Origin: Flavobacterium seoulense
GTDB taxonomy: Bacteria; Bacteroidota; Bacteroidia; Flavobacteriales; Flavobacteriaceae
Assembly (NCBI RefSeq): GCF_000695795.1
Contig: NZ_JNCA01000010.1
Coordinates: forward strand, 1-53,117
DNA length: 53,117 nucleotides
Reading direction: 5' to 3'
Shown here: positions 17,495 through 25,631 of the stretch, piece by piece
Layout of the letters: every line of letters starts with the position of its first letter
Position numbering within the stretch: position 1 is the first letter of the stretch
Notes under the pieces: generated by a model
What the model was told of the DNA's origin: nothing
Database searches by the model: none
Seen by the model: the letters and a program-made list of their open reading frames with translations, nothing else
Position numbers and translations under genes: made by a program

Positions 17495-18913
17495 ATGAAA
17501 ATCGAACAAATATATACAGGTTGTCTTGCTCAGGGAGCTTACTACATTACTTCAAATGGCGAAGCTGCGATTATTGATCCTTTGCGCGAAGTGCAACCTT
17601 ACATTAATCGTTTGGAACGTGATGGCGTAAAATTAAAATACATTTTCGAAACCCATTTTCATGCCGATTTTGTTTCGGGACATTTGGATTTAAGTAAAAA
17701 AACCGAAGCCCCAATTGTTTTTGGACCTACAGCTGATCCCGAATTCAAAACAATAATCGCTACTGATGGTCAGGAATTTAAAATTGGAAACATTACTTTA
17801 AAAGCCTTGCATACTCCCGGACACACAATGGAAAGTACCTGCTATTTATTGCTGGATGAAAACCGCAAAGAGCATGCGCTTTTTTCTGGAGACACCTTAT
17901 TTGTAGGCGATGTAGGAAGACCTGATTTGGCACAAAAAGCCGCTCACATGACTCAGGAGGAATTAGCTGCAACTTTATTTCATTCGTTACGAAATAAAAT
18001 CATGCCTCTGCCTGACGATGTAATTCTGTATCCTGCACACGGCGCCGGAAGTTCTTGCGGAAAAAATATAGGCAAAGAAACGGTTTCAACTATTGGCGAA
18101 CAAAAAGAAAGCAATTATGCGTTGAGAGCCAATATGACCGAAGCCGAATTTGTAAAAGAATTAATTGACGGATTATTACCTCCACCCGATTATTTTAAAA
18201 TGAATGTAGCCATGAACAAAGAGGGTTACGAAAATTTCGAAACGATTTTAAACCACGGAATGATTCCTATTCCTGTTAATGATTTAGAAGCTGTCGCTGA
18301 AAAAACAAATGCCGTAATTCTGGATACCAGGAAGAATTCAAAATTTGCCAAAGGATTTATCCCGCAATCTATTAATATAGGTATTGACGGTGATTTTGCT
18401 CCCTGGGTTGGAACTCTAATTGCCGATGTCAAGCAGCCCATTATTCTGGTAACTGAAAAAGGAAAAGAAGAAGAATCTGTAACCCGATTAAGCCGTGTGG
18501 GTTTTGATAACGTAATTGGTCACTTAAAAGGCGGTTTTAAAGCATGGAAAAAAGCAGACAGGACGATCGATACAATTGATAGAATTTCAGCTAGAAAATT
18601 TACTAAGGAATTAAAAATTACTAAAAACAAAGTGATTGATGTTCGAAAAGAAGACGAATTTTGTAAAGGACATGTTCAGGGAGCGCATTCTAAACCTTTG
18701 GCTTACATTAATGACTGGATAAATGATATTAACCCAAAAGAGGAATTCTACATCCATTGTACCAGCGGTTATCGCAGTATGATTGCCGCTTCAATTTTAC
18801 AAGCGAGAGGTTTTAGTAATTTTAAAGAGGTTGAAGGAGGTTTTAAAGCTATCGAAAAAACAAGCGTTCCAAAAACTGATTTTGAATGCGAAGAAAAACC
18901 ACAAAACAAATAA
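17495..18913 (+). CDS. Metallo-beta-lactamase fold protein fused to two rhodanese domains
   Basis: A 472-residue protein. The N-terminal MBL domain (about 1-240) keeps metal ligands His54, His56, Asp58 (HFHADF), His110 (HTPGHT), Asp133 (SGDTLF) and His182 (PAHG), the pattern of persulfide dioxygenases. Two rhodanese domains follow. The first (about 260-355) lacks the active cysteine: the loop position reads TEKGKEEES. The second (about 370-465) has Cys422 in HCTSGYRS. The protein probably handles glutathione- or sulfane-bound sulfur in the cytoplasm. A DUF2892 membrane protein follows. Role inferred from family. Confidence 0.9.
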   Translation: MKIEQIYTGCLAQGAYYITSNGEAAIIDPLREVQPYINRLERDGVKLKYIFETHFHADFVSGHLDLSKKTEAPIVFGPTADPEFKTIIATDGQEFKIGNITLKALHTPGHTMESTCYLLLDENRKEHALFSGDTLFVGDVGRPDLAQKAAHMTQEELAATLFHSLRNKIMPLPDDVILYPAHGAGSSCGKNIGKETVSTIGEQKESNYALRANMTEAEFVKELIDGLLPPPDYFKMNVAMNKEGYENFETILNHGMIPIPVNDLEAVAEKTNAVILDTRKNSKFAKGFIPQSINIGIDGDFAPWVGTLIADVKQPIILVTEKGKEEESVTRLSRVGFDNVIGHLKGGFKAWKKADRTIDTIDRISARKFTKELKITKNKVIDVRKEDEFCKGHVQGAHSKPLAYINDWINDINPKEEFYIHCTSGYRSMIAASILQARGFSNFKEVEGGFKAIEKTSVPKTDFECEEKPQNK

Positions 18914-18994
18914 TTAATTGATTTTCAAATATTTAATTCGTAAATTTATACTACATTATCTGATTGTATTTTTAACTTTTAAATTTTAGAAATC

Positions 18995-19207
18995 ATGAAA
19001 CATAATATAGGAACTACAGATAAAACAATCCGCGTGATTGTTGCCCTCACACTGGCAACATTGTATTTTACAAATGCAGTTACCGGAAATTTAGGAATCT
19101 TTTTATTGGCATTTGCAATCGTATTACTAATTACTGTATCAATCAATTTTTGCCCTATGTACACGCCTTGGGGCATAAATACCTGTAAAAAGAAATTCAC
19201 TCACTGA
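18995..19207 (+). CDS. DUF2892 small membrane protein
   Basis: A 70-residue protein with two hydrophobic helices (about 12-28 and 32-50), then a Cys-containing tail (NFCPMYTPWGINTC). This is the DUF2892 (YgaP-tail-like) family, commonly found next to rhodaneses and sulfur-handling proteins. Its position 81 bp after the MBL-rhodanese gene fits that pattern. Biochemical function is not established. Confidence 0.87.
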   Translation: MKHNIGTTDKTIRVIVALTLATLYFTNAVTGNLGIFLLAFAIVLLITVSINFCPMYTPWGINTCKKKFTH

Positions 19208-19216
19208 CAGTTTACA

Positions 19217-19253
19217 AAACAAGCTCTTAATTGACTAATTAATGAGCTTGTTT
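19217..19253 (+). terminator. Rho-independent terminator after DUF2892 gene
   Basis: AAACAAGCTC (19217-19226) pairs with GAGCTTGTTT (19244-19253), with further A/T pairing inside. A T-rich run follows from 19255. Confidence 0.85.
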
Positions 19254-19334
19254 ACTTTTTTAAGTCTGTTGTAATTTATTTTATACCTAAATTTGAAATC
19301 TCAATTGATAACATTTTAAGTACCATAAAAAATA

Positions 19335-19910
19335 ATGCACGAAATTTTCAGAACACATTTAGATAAATTCGTATCAATAAACGACGAAGAATTTGCTACA
19401 ATTACTGCTTATTTTAAAATAATAAGTGTTCGAAAAAAAGAAAATTTACTTATTGAAGGTGCTGTTTGCAAATCGCATTATTTTGTATTAGAAGGTTGTT
19501 TGCGGAAATTTTTCATTAATAATAAAGGCGTCGAACAAACTACCGAATTTGCTATCGAAAACTGGTGGATTACTGATAATATTGCTTACGAGCGTCAATT
19601 ACCTACTTCATTTTACATTCAGGCAGTAGAGAAATCACAAATACTCGTTATCAATCATGAAGCTCAGGAAAAATTATTATCCGAATTTCCTAAAATGGAG
19701 CGCTACTTTAGATTTGTTTACCAACGCGCTTATGCTGCTTCCCAAATGAGAATAAAATACCTGTATGATTTTACAAAAGAAGAGTTTTATGAACAGCTTT
19801 GTAAAAAACAGCCTGAATTTGTTCAGCGTATTCCACAATACCTCATCGCTTCTTTCCTTGGTTTTTCTCCGGAATATTTAAGCGAAATCAGGAAAAAAAA
19901 GCGTTCTTAA
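19335..19910 (+). CDS. Crp/Fnr-family cyclic-nucleotide-binding-domain regulator
   Basis: A 191-residue protein with an N-terminal cNMP-binding-like beta-roll (about 20-120, including the VLEGCLRKFF segment) and a C-terminal helix-turn-helix (about 150-190, RIPQYLIASFLGFSPEYLSEIR). This is the common small Bacteroidota Crp type. The phosphate-binding Arg of true cAMP receptors is not obvious, so the ligand is unknown. It sits 68 bp upstream of an AhpD-like gene, which is the usual pairing for these regulators and the likely target. Confidence 0.9.
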   Translation: MHEIFRTHLDKFVSINDEEFATITAYFKIISVRKKENLLIEGAVCKSHYFVLEGCLRKFFINNKGVEQTTEFAIENWWITDNIAYERQLPTSFYIQAVEKSQILVINHEAQEKLLSEFPKMERYFRFVYQRAYAASQMRIKYLYDFTKEEFYEQLCKKQPEFVQRIPQYLIASFLGFSPEYLSEIRKKKRS

Positions 19911-19978
19911 ACCAGTTTAAGTTTTTAGTATTTTTTATTGCCCAACTTTGCTCTATTAAAATATAAAAACTTAAAATC

Positions 19979-20413
19979 ATGAGAGTAAACATCAACGAAA
20001 CAGAACCGCAAGCATTCAAAGCAATGTATGCATTAGAAGGCTATTTAGCAACTACACAATTAACACAAAGCCAAAAAGAATTAATTAAAATTCGTGCTTC
20101 ACAAATCAATGGTTGTGCTTTTTGTATTGATATGCACACTAAAGATGCATTAAAATACGGCGAAACCACACAACGTATTTTCCTTTTAAACGCCTGGCGC
20201 GAAACTCAATTATTTACCGAAGAAGAAAAAGTACTTCTAGCCATTACCGAAGAAATCACCTTAATTACTAACAAAGGATTATCTGAAGAAACTTATGCTA
20301 AAGCCGAACAATTTTTCGACAAAAACAAAATTGCTCAAATTATCATGGCGGTAGTAACTATCAATGCATGGAACAGAATTGCGATAAGCACACAACTAGA
20401 ACCGGCACAATAA
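19979..20413 (+). CDS. Carboxymuconolactone decarboxylase / AhpD-family protein
   Basis: A 144-residue all-alpha protein of the AhpD fold. The redox motif is complete: Cys46 and Cys49 (GCAFCIDMH) with His53. Such proteins act as alkylhydroperoxidase-like thiol peroxidase partners; this subgroup is uncharacterised. The Crp/Fnr gene immediately upstream in the same direction suggests coregulation, possibly in response to oxidants or electrophiles. Confidence 0.92.
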   Translation: MRVNINETEPQAFKAMYALEGYLATTQLTQSQKELIKIRASQINGCAFCIDMHTKDALKYGETTQRIFLLNAWRETQLFTEEEKVLLAITEEITLITNKGLSEETYAKAEQFFDKNKIAQIIMAVVTINAWNRIAISTQLEPAQ

Positions 20414-20452
20414 CAAACCTCAACCGACTCAAATCTGCAAGCATATTTTTTA

Positions 20453-20516
20453 TTAGCCACAGATTAAAAAGATTATCACGGATTAATCTGTGTGAATCTT
20501 TTTAATCTGTGGCTAA
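20453..20516. repeat. Long near-perfect palindrome with 22-bp arms
   Basis: Bases 20453-20474 are exactly complementary to 20495-20516. The 20-base centre is itself almost palindromic (20477-20492, one mismatch pair). The arms contain CACAGATTAAAAAGATT-type words, which I recall as a recurrent intergenic motif in Bacteroidota. It lies between the AhpD-like and GH28 genes. No frame runs through it. It may end transcription or be a dispersed palindromic element. Confidence 0.85.
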
Positions 20517-20699
20517 ACTATTTTCAAAAAACTAAAACGAAATACTATAAATTAGTTTAAAAAGATCTCTTATAAAATTATATCAAGGTATCTGTTTTCA
20601 ATCAGGATACTTAGAAAAAAACGCTTTTATATATTTGCCTTTAAGCTTTTATTTAGCTTTATTTCGAAATGTATTTTACCAACCAAAATAATCAACTCA

Positions 20700-22082
20700 A
20701 TGAAAAAACTGATTCTGTGTTCTTTTTTGACTCTTTCGCTTTCTATTTATGCTTTCAAAATTGAACCTCCAAAAGTTACTCTGAAAGAAACAAAAGTAAA
20801 AGCACCTTTTGGAACCACAAAAATAAAAACTCCTGATTTTAGCAAATGTGCCTCTTTTATAATTACTGATTTTGGCGCTGTTAAAGGCGACCAAAACAAA
20901 ACTTCGCAAGCCATTGCTCGAGCCATTGATGCTGCTAACAAAGACGGAGGTGGGACAGTAATTATTCCTGAAGGCGAATGGTTAACAGGAAAAGTACATT
21001 TTAAAAGCAACGTTAATTTACATTTAAACAAAGGAGCTTTACTGCTTTTCTCTGATAATCCAAACGATTATTTACCAGCTGTTCACTCTACCTGGGAGGG
21101 ACTGGAATGTTACAATTATTCGCCATTAATTTATGCTTATAAATGTAAAAACGTAGCAATCACCGGCGAAGGAACTATCAAAGCCAAAATGGATTTTTGG
21201 AAAAAATGGGCTGGACGTCCTGCAGGGCACATGAACAGTTTGAAAAGATTATACAATATGTCCGGTCAAAATGTTCCTGTTGAACAGCGAGTGATGGTAA
21301 ATGATACTGCCAATTTGCGTCCGCAATTAATTCAGTTTAACCAAAGCGAAAATATCCTGATTGAAGGAGTTAGTATTAGAAACAGTCCGTTTTGGACGGT
21401 TCACACCTATCTTTCAAAAGATATTGTACTTCGAAATTTAGATATTTATGCTCACGGTCACAACAATGATGGTTTTGATCCTGAAATGAGTCAGAATATC
21501 TTGGTTGAAAACGTAACTTTCGATCAGGGAGACGATGCTATTGCAGCAAAATCGGGTAGAAATCCGGAAGGATGGCGTTCTAAAACTCCAACCAAAAATT
21601 TAATTATTCGAAATTGCACCATTAAAAACGGTCACCAATTATTAGCCGTAGGAAGTGAATTATCAGGCGGAATCGAAAATGTTTTTATAGACAATTGTGA
21701 GTTATTAGAAGGCTCAAGCACATTCAACCTTATTTTCATCAAAACAAATGAGCGTATGGGCGGTTATGTAAAAAATATTTATGTCCAAAACATTAAAGGA
21801 GACAAAGTAAGAGACGGAATTTTAGGTATTGAAACCGATGTTTTATACCAATGGAAAAATCTGGTTCCAACAGTTGAACGTCGCCTGACTCCTATTTCGG
21901 ATGTTTATTTGACCAATGTTCAGGCTAAAAACGTTCAATTTATTTCCCGAATTAAAGGCGAAAAAGAATTACCTATAAAGAACATTAATCTTAAAAACGT
22001 AGCTGCAGAAAGTATTAGTGGCAAAGAAAAATACATTAGCGAAAATGTAGAAAACTTTAATGTATCTACTAAAACCAAATAA
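20700..22082 (+). CDS. GH28 polygalacturonase-like pectinase
   Basis: A 460-residue secreted protein with a signal peptide (about 1-18) and a right-handed parallel beta-helix. GH28 active-site blocks are recognisable in order: Asp257 in HNNDGFDPE, Asp278/Asp279 in GDDAIAAKSG, and His312 in GHQLLAVGSE. The later IKTN replaces the usual RIK. It hydrolyses alpha-1,4-galacturonic acid links of pectin or a related uronan; exo-type action is likely from this bacterial subgroup but not proven. It is 7 bp upstream of a GH43-like gene, forming a two-gene pectin unit. Confidence 0.92.
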   Translation: MKKLILCSFLTLSLSIYAFKIEPPKVTLKETKVKAPFGTTKIKTPDFSKCASFIITDFGAVKGDQNKTSQAIARAIDAANKDGGGTVIIPEGEWLTGKVHFKSNVNLHLNKGALLLFSDNPNDYLPAVHSTWEGLECYNYSPLIYAYKCKNVAITGEGTIKAKMDFWKKWAGRPAGHMNSLKRLYNMSGQNVPVEQRVMVNDTANLRPQLIQFNQSENILIEGVSIRNSPFWTVHTYLSKDIVLRNLDIYAHGHNNDGFDPEMSQNILVENVTFDQGDDAIAAKSGRNPEGWRSKTPTKNLIIRNCTIKNGHQLLAVGSELSGGIENVFIDNCELLEGSSTFNLIFIKTNERMGGYVKNIYVQNIKGDKVRDGILGIETDVLYQWKNLVPTVERRLTPISDVYLTNVQAKNVQFISRIKGEKELPIKNINLKNVAAESISGKEKYISENVENFNVSTKTK

Positions 22083-22089
22083 TTGAACT

Positions 22090-23502
22090 ATGTTTTTAAA
22101 AAATTATAAAAACGCATTTTTAGCCATCACTTTTATTGCGATTTCTTCTTTGGCTACAGCCCAAAAAGGAAAAATTGATGCTATTTATTCGGGGATTCCA
22201 TGTTTTGATAACAACAATAACGTGGTAAGTGCTCACGGTGCCAATATTGTAAAAGATAATGGAAAATTTTATCTTTTTGGCGAATTCAAATCAGATACCA
22301 GCAATGCTTTTAATGGTTTCAGCTGTTATTCTTCAACGGATTTATACAACTGGACATTTGAGAGAATCGTTTTGCCAGTACAAAAATCGGGCGCTTTGGG
22401 TCCGGATCGTGTGGGCGAAAGACCGAAAGTAATGAAATGCCCAAAAACAGGCGAATACATTATGTACATGCACGCCGATGATTTAAAATACAAAGACCAA
22501 TATGTGGGTTATGCAACTTCTAAAACCATCAATGGCGAATATACTTTTCAGGGACCAGTTCTTTTTGAAGGCAAACCTATCAAAAAATGGGATATGGGGA
22601 CTTTTCAGGATACTGACGGCAGCGGTTACATTATTACACATTCCGGAAATTTGTATAAACTAAGCGATGATTATAAAAGTGTGACTGAGCAAGTGGTAAA
22701 AGACATGACATCGCATTGCGAAGCACCGGTAATCATCAAAAAAGGCAATACGTATTTTTGGTTAGGTTCTGAATTGACTTCTTGGGAACGAAATGATAAT
22801 TACTATTTTACAGCACCTTCGTTAAAAGGGCCTTGGAAATCTCAGGGGATTTTTGCCCCAAAAGATTCTTTAACCTGGAATTCGCAATCTACCTTTGTAC
22901 TTCCTATTGTTGGTTCAAAAGACACCACTTATTTATTTATGGGTGACCGTTGGGCTTATCCACGTCAAAATTCGGCGGCAACTTATGTATGGCAACCGCT
23001 TTTAGTAACTGAAAACAGTATTTCTCTGCCTGATTATAAACAAAGTTGGCAAATTGATATAGCAAAAGGCACTTGGTCTCTGTCAAAAATAAAAGGTATC
23101 GAAATTGAAAATACCGACACCAACGCAATCCAATATTCAGGGAATTGGTCAGAAGATAATTCGTCTAAAATAAGCCAATCAAATATTAAAGGAAATTCTT
23201 TTTCAGTTGATTTTAAAGGAGCGCAAGTTGGTTTTTACGGAACTTCAAAGGTTGATGGTGGTTATGCTGCAATAATAATCAAAAATAAAAAAGGAAAAAC
23301 AATACTTTCCTCTACCATTGACATGTATTGCAAATACACCGAAAACTCTCTAAAATTCCTTAGTCCTGTTTTACCAAAAGGAAATTATAATATAACGGTT
23401 ACCGTAGTGGGAGAACACGGAAACTGGTATAAAAAAGACGGAACAGGTTTTGGTAGTACCGGAAATTTTGTTGCTTTGGATAAAGTAATTATAAAAAAAT
23501 AA
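22090..23502 (+). CDS. Secreted GH43-like glycosidase with C-terminal beta-sandwich
   Basis: A 470-residue protein with a signal peptide (about 1-24). Residues about 40-345 form a GH43-like propeller with the acid Glu in HCEAPVI and the GERPKVMKCP segment. The usual early catalytic-base Asp is replaced by the AHGANIV motif, as in the GH43_24/34 group of exo-beta-1,3-galactanase-like enzymes. Residues about 365-470 are a separate beta-sandwich, probably carbohydrate-binding. Coupled to the GH28 gene, it may act on galactan side chains of pectin or arabinogalactan. Specificity is inferred. Confidence 0.83.
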   Translation: MFLKNYKNAFLAITFIAISSLATAQKGKIDAIYSGIPCFDNNNNVVSAHGANIVKDNGKFYLFGEFKSDTSNAFNGFSCYSSTDLYNWTFERIVLPVQKSGALGPDRVGERPKVMKCPKTGEYIMYMHADDLKYKDQYVGYATSKTINGEYTFQGPVLFEGKPIKKWDMGTFQDTDGSGYIITHSGNLYKLSDDYKSVTEQVVKDMTSHCEAPVIIKKGNTYFWLGSELTSWERNDNYYFTAPSLKGPWKSQGIFAPKDSLTWNSQSTFVLPIVGSKDTTYLFMGDRWAYPRQNSAATYVWQPLLVTENSISLPDYKQSWQIDIAKGTWSLSKIKGIEIENTDTNAIQYSGNWSEDNSSKISQSNIKGNSFSVDFKGAQVGFYGTSKVDGGYAAIIIKNKKGKTILSSTIDMYCKYTENSLKFLSPVLPKGNYNITVTVVGEHGNWYKKDGTGFGSTGNFVALDKVIIKK

Positions 23503-23520
23503 AAGCTGTTTAAAAAACAA

Positions 23521-23551
23521 TTCCCGTATTGGGAACTTTTTATTATCTTTG
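23521..23551 (+). promoter_or_regulatory. Candidate higBA promoter with overlapping palindrome
   Basis: TATCTTTG at 23544-23551 exactly matches the -7 consensus TAnnTTTG. A TTCCC/GGGAA inverted repeat (23521-23535) occupies the upstream promoter half. HigA antitoxins commonly bind such palindromes to repress their own operon, so this is a candidate operator. Confidence 0.5.
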
Positions 23552-23567
23552 TCAAAATTTCAGAGCC

Positions 23568-23861
23568 TTGAGAGTTATTGCAAAAAAAATATTAAGGGAT
23601 TTTTGGGAATCACATACTGATTGCGAACAACAATTAAAGTCATGGTTTCAGGAAGCTAGTAAAGCTACATGGGAAAGTCCTAATGAAATTAAGCAAGAAT
23701 TTCCAAGTGCAAGTATTTTGAATGATAATCGTGTTGTTTTTAATATTAAAGGAAACAATTACAGATTGATTGTGAAAATAAATTATGATTATCAAATGAT
23801 TTGGATTCGTTTTATTGGAACGCATTCTGAATATGATAAAATTAATGCTAACAAAATTTAA
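23568..23861 (+). CDS. higB: HigB-family toxin (ribosome-dependent mRNA interferase)
   Basis: I start at TTG 23568, which gives a 97-residue protein beginning RVIAKKILRDFWESH after the initiator, the standard HigB N-terminus. An upstream reading would cross the -7 box. The fold is RelE-like: FPSASILNDNRVVFNIKGNNYRLIV and the C-terminal IRFIGTHSEYDKI are the family hallmarks. The toxin cleaves mRNA on the ribosome when free. It is 5 bp upstream of higA. In this family the toxin gene comes first. Confidence 0.92.
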   Translation: MRVIAKKILRDFWESHTDCEQQLKSWFQEASKATWESPNEIKQEFPSASILNDNRVVFNIKGNNYRLIVKINYDYQMIWIRFIGTHSEYDKINANKI

Positions 23862-23866
23862 GAGTT

Positions 23867-24223
23867 ATGGAAATTAAACCTATAAAAACGGATACCGATT
23901 ATAATCAGGCTCTTGAAAGACTTGAAATAATTTTTGATGCTAAAACCGGTACACCTGAAGGTGACGAACTTGAAGTTCTGGGAATTTTAATTGACCAATA
24001 TGAAAATGAGCACTTCCCTATTGGCTTACCTGATCCCATTGAGGCAATTAAATTCAGAATGAAACAAATGGGCTATAATCAAAATGATTTAGCCAATATC
24101 GTAGGATTAAAAAGTCGTGCCAGTGAAATTTTAAATCGCAAAAGAAAACTATCTCTTGAAATGATTAGAAAATTACACGAAGCCTTACATATTCCTACTG
24201 ATGTTCTAATTCAATCCTATTAA
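23867..24223 (+). CDS. higA: HigA-family antitoxin, XRE helix-turn-helix
   Basis: A 118-residue protein. The N-terminal half (about 1-55, ending FPIGLPDPIEAIKF) is the toxin-binding part typical of this HigA group. The C-terminal XRE helix-turn-helix spans about 62-115 (MKQMGYNQNDLANIVG, then KSRASEILNRKRKLS). It neutralises HigB and represses the operon, probably through the palindrome at 23521-23535. It starts 5 bp after higB and is followed by a strong terminator. Confidence 0.93.
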   Translation: MEIKPIKTDTDYNQALERLEIIFDAKTGTPEGDELEVLGILIDQYENEHFPIGLPDPIEAIKFRMKQMGYNQNDLANIVGLKSRASEILNRKRKLSLEMIRKLHEALHIPTDVLIQSY

Positions 24224-24249
24224 TTGCTACATATTAAAATAACTCAAAG

Positions 24250-24282
24250 TCCCTCCCGATAGCTTCGGGAGGGATTTTTTTT
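24250..24282 (+). terminator. Strong terminator after higA
   Basis: TCCCTCCCGA (24250-24259) pairs exactly with TCGGGAGGGA (24265-24274), followed by eight Ts. Its core resembles the terminator at 25580-25618 on the far side of the DUF4238 gene. Confidence 0.93.
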
Positions 24283-24404
24283 ATACTTTAAATTAGATTC
24301 TTTTTCTCAAAAATAAGCATGTTTGTGAGATTATTCAGTGCGTAATAGAATTCTTTTTTGTAGTATTGTAACCACAATAATTTAATGTAAAAACAACATA
24401 AACG

Positions 24405-24456
24405 CAATAAACTTTCGCCAATCTGCCCGATTTTGGATATATACGAAAGTTTATTG
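24405..24456. repeat. 13-bp perfect inverted repeat upstream of DUF4238 gene
   Basis: CAATAAACTTTCG (24405-24417) pairs with CGAAAGTTTATTG (24444-24456). CCAA/TTGG pair again inside. The layout of outer stem, offset inner CCAA/TTGG and unpaired centre resembles the attC-like sites at 49063-51177, but the AAC/GTT ends are missing. It may be a degenerate recombination site or a regulatory element. Confidence 0.6.
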
Positions 24457-24491
24457 TGTGTACTTATGTAATAGCGGCTATTTTAGAAAAA

Positions 24492-25433
24492 ATGTGTACT
24501 AAAAGAAAACATCATTATGTTTGGCGAGAATATTTACGGTCTTGGAGCTGTAAAGAAAAAATCTATTCATACATAAAATCTGAAAATAAAATTGTAGAAC
24601 CAAACTTAATGGGTGTTGCTCAACAAAGATTCTTTTATTCATTAGAAGAATTTTCTATTGAAGAAGAATTAATACTCAATGAATTAGTCAGACAATACAG
24701 TAATAGCGAAGCATCCTTAAAAATTAATCTTGAATTATTAAACATTTACACATCATATTCACGATTAAAAAGATTAGATAAGGAAAATACATTTGAAACT
24801 AATTCAGAAAAAGAAATTGAGAAGCTAGCCAAAATATTAGAATTAGTAAGAACAAATTTATTTGAAGAATTTCACTCAATTATTGAAAATTATGGAAAGA
24901 AAGTTGTTAAAATAAAAAACTTCGAAGACATTCAAATGTTTGAAAATGATGATGATTTATTCTTCACAATGATTTTTTTATGTTCTCAATTTTTAAGAAC
25001 TAAGAAAATGAAAACTAGTTTAGAATTAGTTTTCAATAAAAGTGAATTTATCATACCAAAATACACAAACATTCTATCATTAGTTTTTGCAAACTCATTA
25101 GCTATTTCTTTATCACAAAATGAAAACATTAAATATATATTCTATGAAAATGAAACTGAAATAAAATTTTTAACATCAGACCAACCGTTAATGAATTTGT
25201 TAATTAATGACAAAGATGAGAATGGAAAAGTAAAAAACTTTGAATTATACTATCCAATAAATCCAAAAGTCGCAATTGTTATACATTTTGCCAATCAAAA
25301 TTTGAAGTACGAAAGAATAAAGATTGATACACAAAAAGTAACAATTCTAAATGATTTTTTATTTGAATATGCAGAAGAGTTTGTATTTGCAGATAACGAA
25401 GAACAACTAATTAAATATAAAAATAGACGTTAA
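24492..25433 (+). CDS. DUF4238 family protein
   Basis: I start at the ATG at 24492, which gives 313 residues beginning MCTKRKHHYVWREYLRSWS, matching the HHYVPxxYLRxF opening of DUF4238. The protein is Lys/Glu/Asn/Ile-rich, with a later FLTSDQPLMN block (about residue 230) that is also typical of the family. No signal peptide or membrane segment is seen. DUF4238 genes are common accessory genes and have been linked by association to defence islands; no activity is established. It is monocistronic, between two terminators, beside the HigBA module. Confidence 0.82.
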   Translation: MCTKRKHHYVWREYLRSWSCKEKIYSYIKSENKIVEPNLMGVAQQRFFYSLEEFSIEEELILNELVRQYSNSEASLKINLELLNIYTSYSRLKRLDKENTFETNSEKEIEKLAKILELVRTNLFEEFHSIIENYGKKVVKIKNFEDIQMFENDDDLFFTMIFLCSQFLRTKKMKTSLELVFNKSEFIIPKYTNILSLVFANSLAISLSQNENIKYIFYENETEIKFLTSDQPLMNLLINDKDENGKVKNFELYYPINPKVAIVIHFANQNLKYERIKIDTQKVTILNDFLFEYAEEFVFADNEEQLIKYKNRR

Positions 25434-25439
25434 CAGACA

Positions 25440-25507
25440 TTTGGCAAGATTTCGAGTTTTTATGTAAAATTACATTCTCGTTTCGCAAGAAATTTTATCT
25501 TTAACAG
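25440..25507. repeat. 68-bp intergenic element, copy 1
   Basis: Compared without gaps to 51708-51775, about 45 of 68 positions agree. The best conserved parts are the ends: TTTGGYAAGATT at the left and GCAAGA..TTTTATCTTTA at the right. It begins 7 bp after the DUF4238 stop codon. The element is unnamed to my knowledge; it could be a small mobile or recombination sequence. Confidence 0.6.
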
Positions 25508-25579
25508 AAAAAAAATCAGTTTCGAAGTTAGCAACAGTCGCAAAGCCACGGCACGTTACTCACTAACTTATCAAAAAAC

Positions 25580-25618
25580 AAAAAGTCCCATCCCGATAGC
25601 TATCGGGAGGGACTTTTT
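25580..25618. terminator. Bidirectional terminator between DUF4238 gene and rluD
   Basis: The arms AAAAAGTCCCaTCCCGATAG (25580-25599) and CTATCGGGAGGGACTTTTT (25600-25618) pair with one bulged base. A-run and T-run on both sides suit the convergent genes. The TCCCGATAG core recurs in the terminator at 24250. Confidence 0.92.
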
Positions 25619-25631
25619 ATACTTTAAATTC

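Noticed and set aside
24250..25618. Paired terminators as target-site duplication of an insertion sequence
   Set aside because: The two hairpins share only a core and differ in arms and spacing, and no transposase lies between them; common terminator sequence is the simpler explanation.
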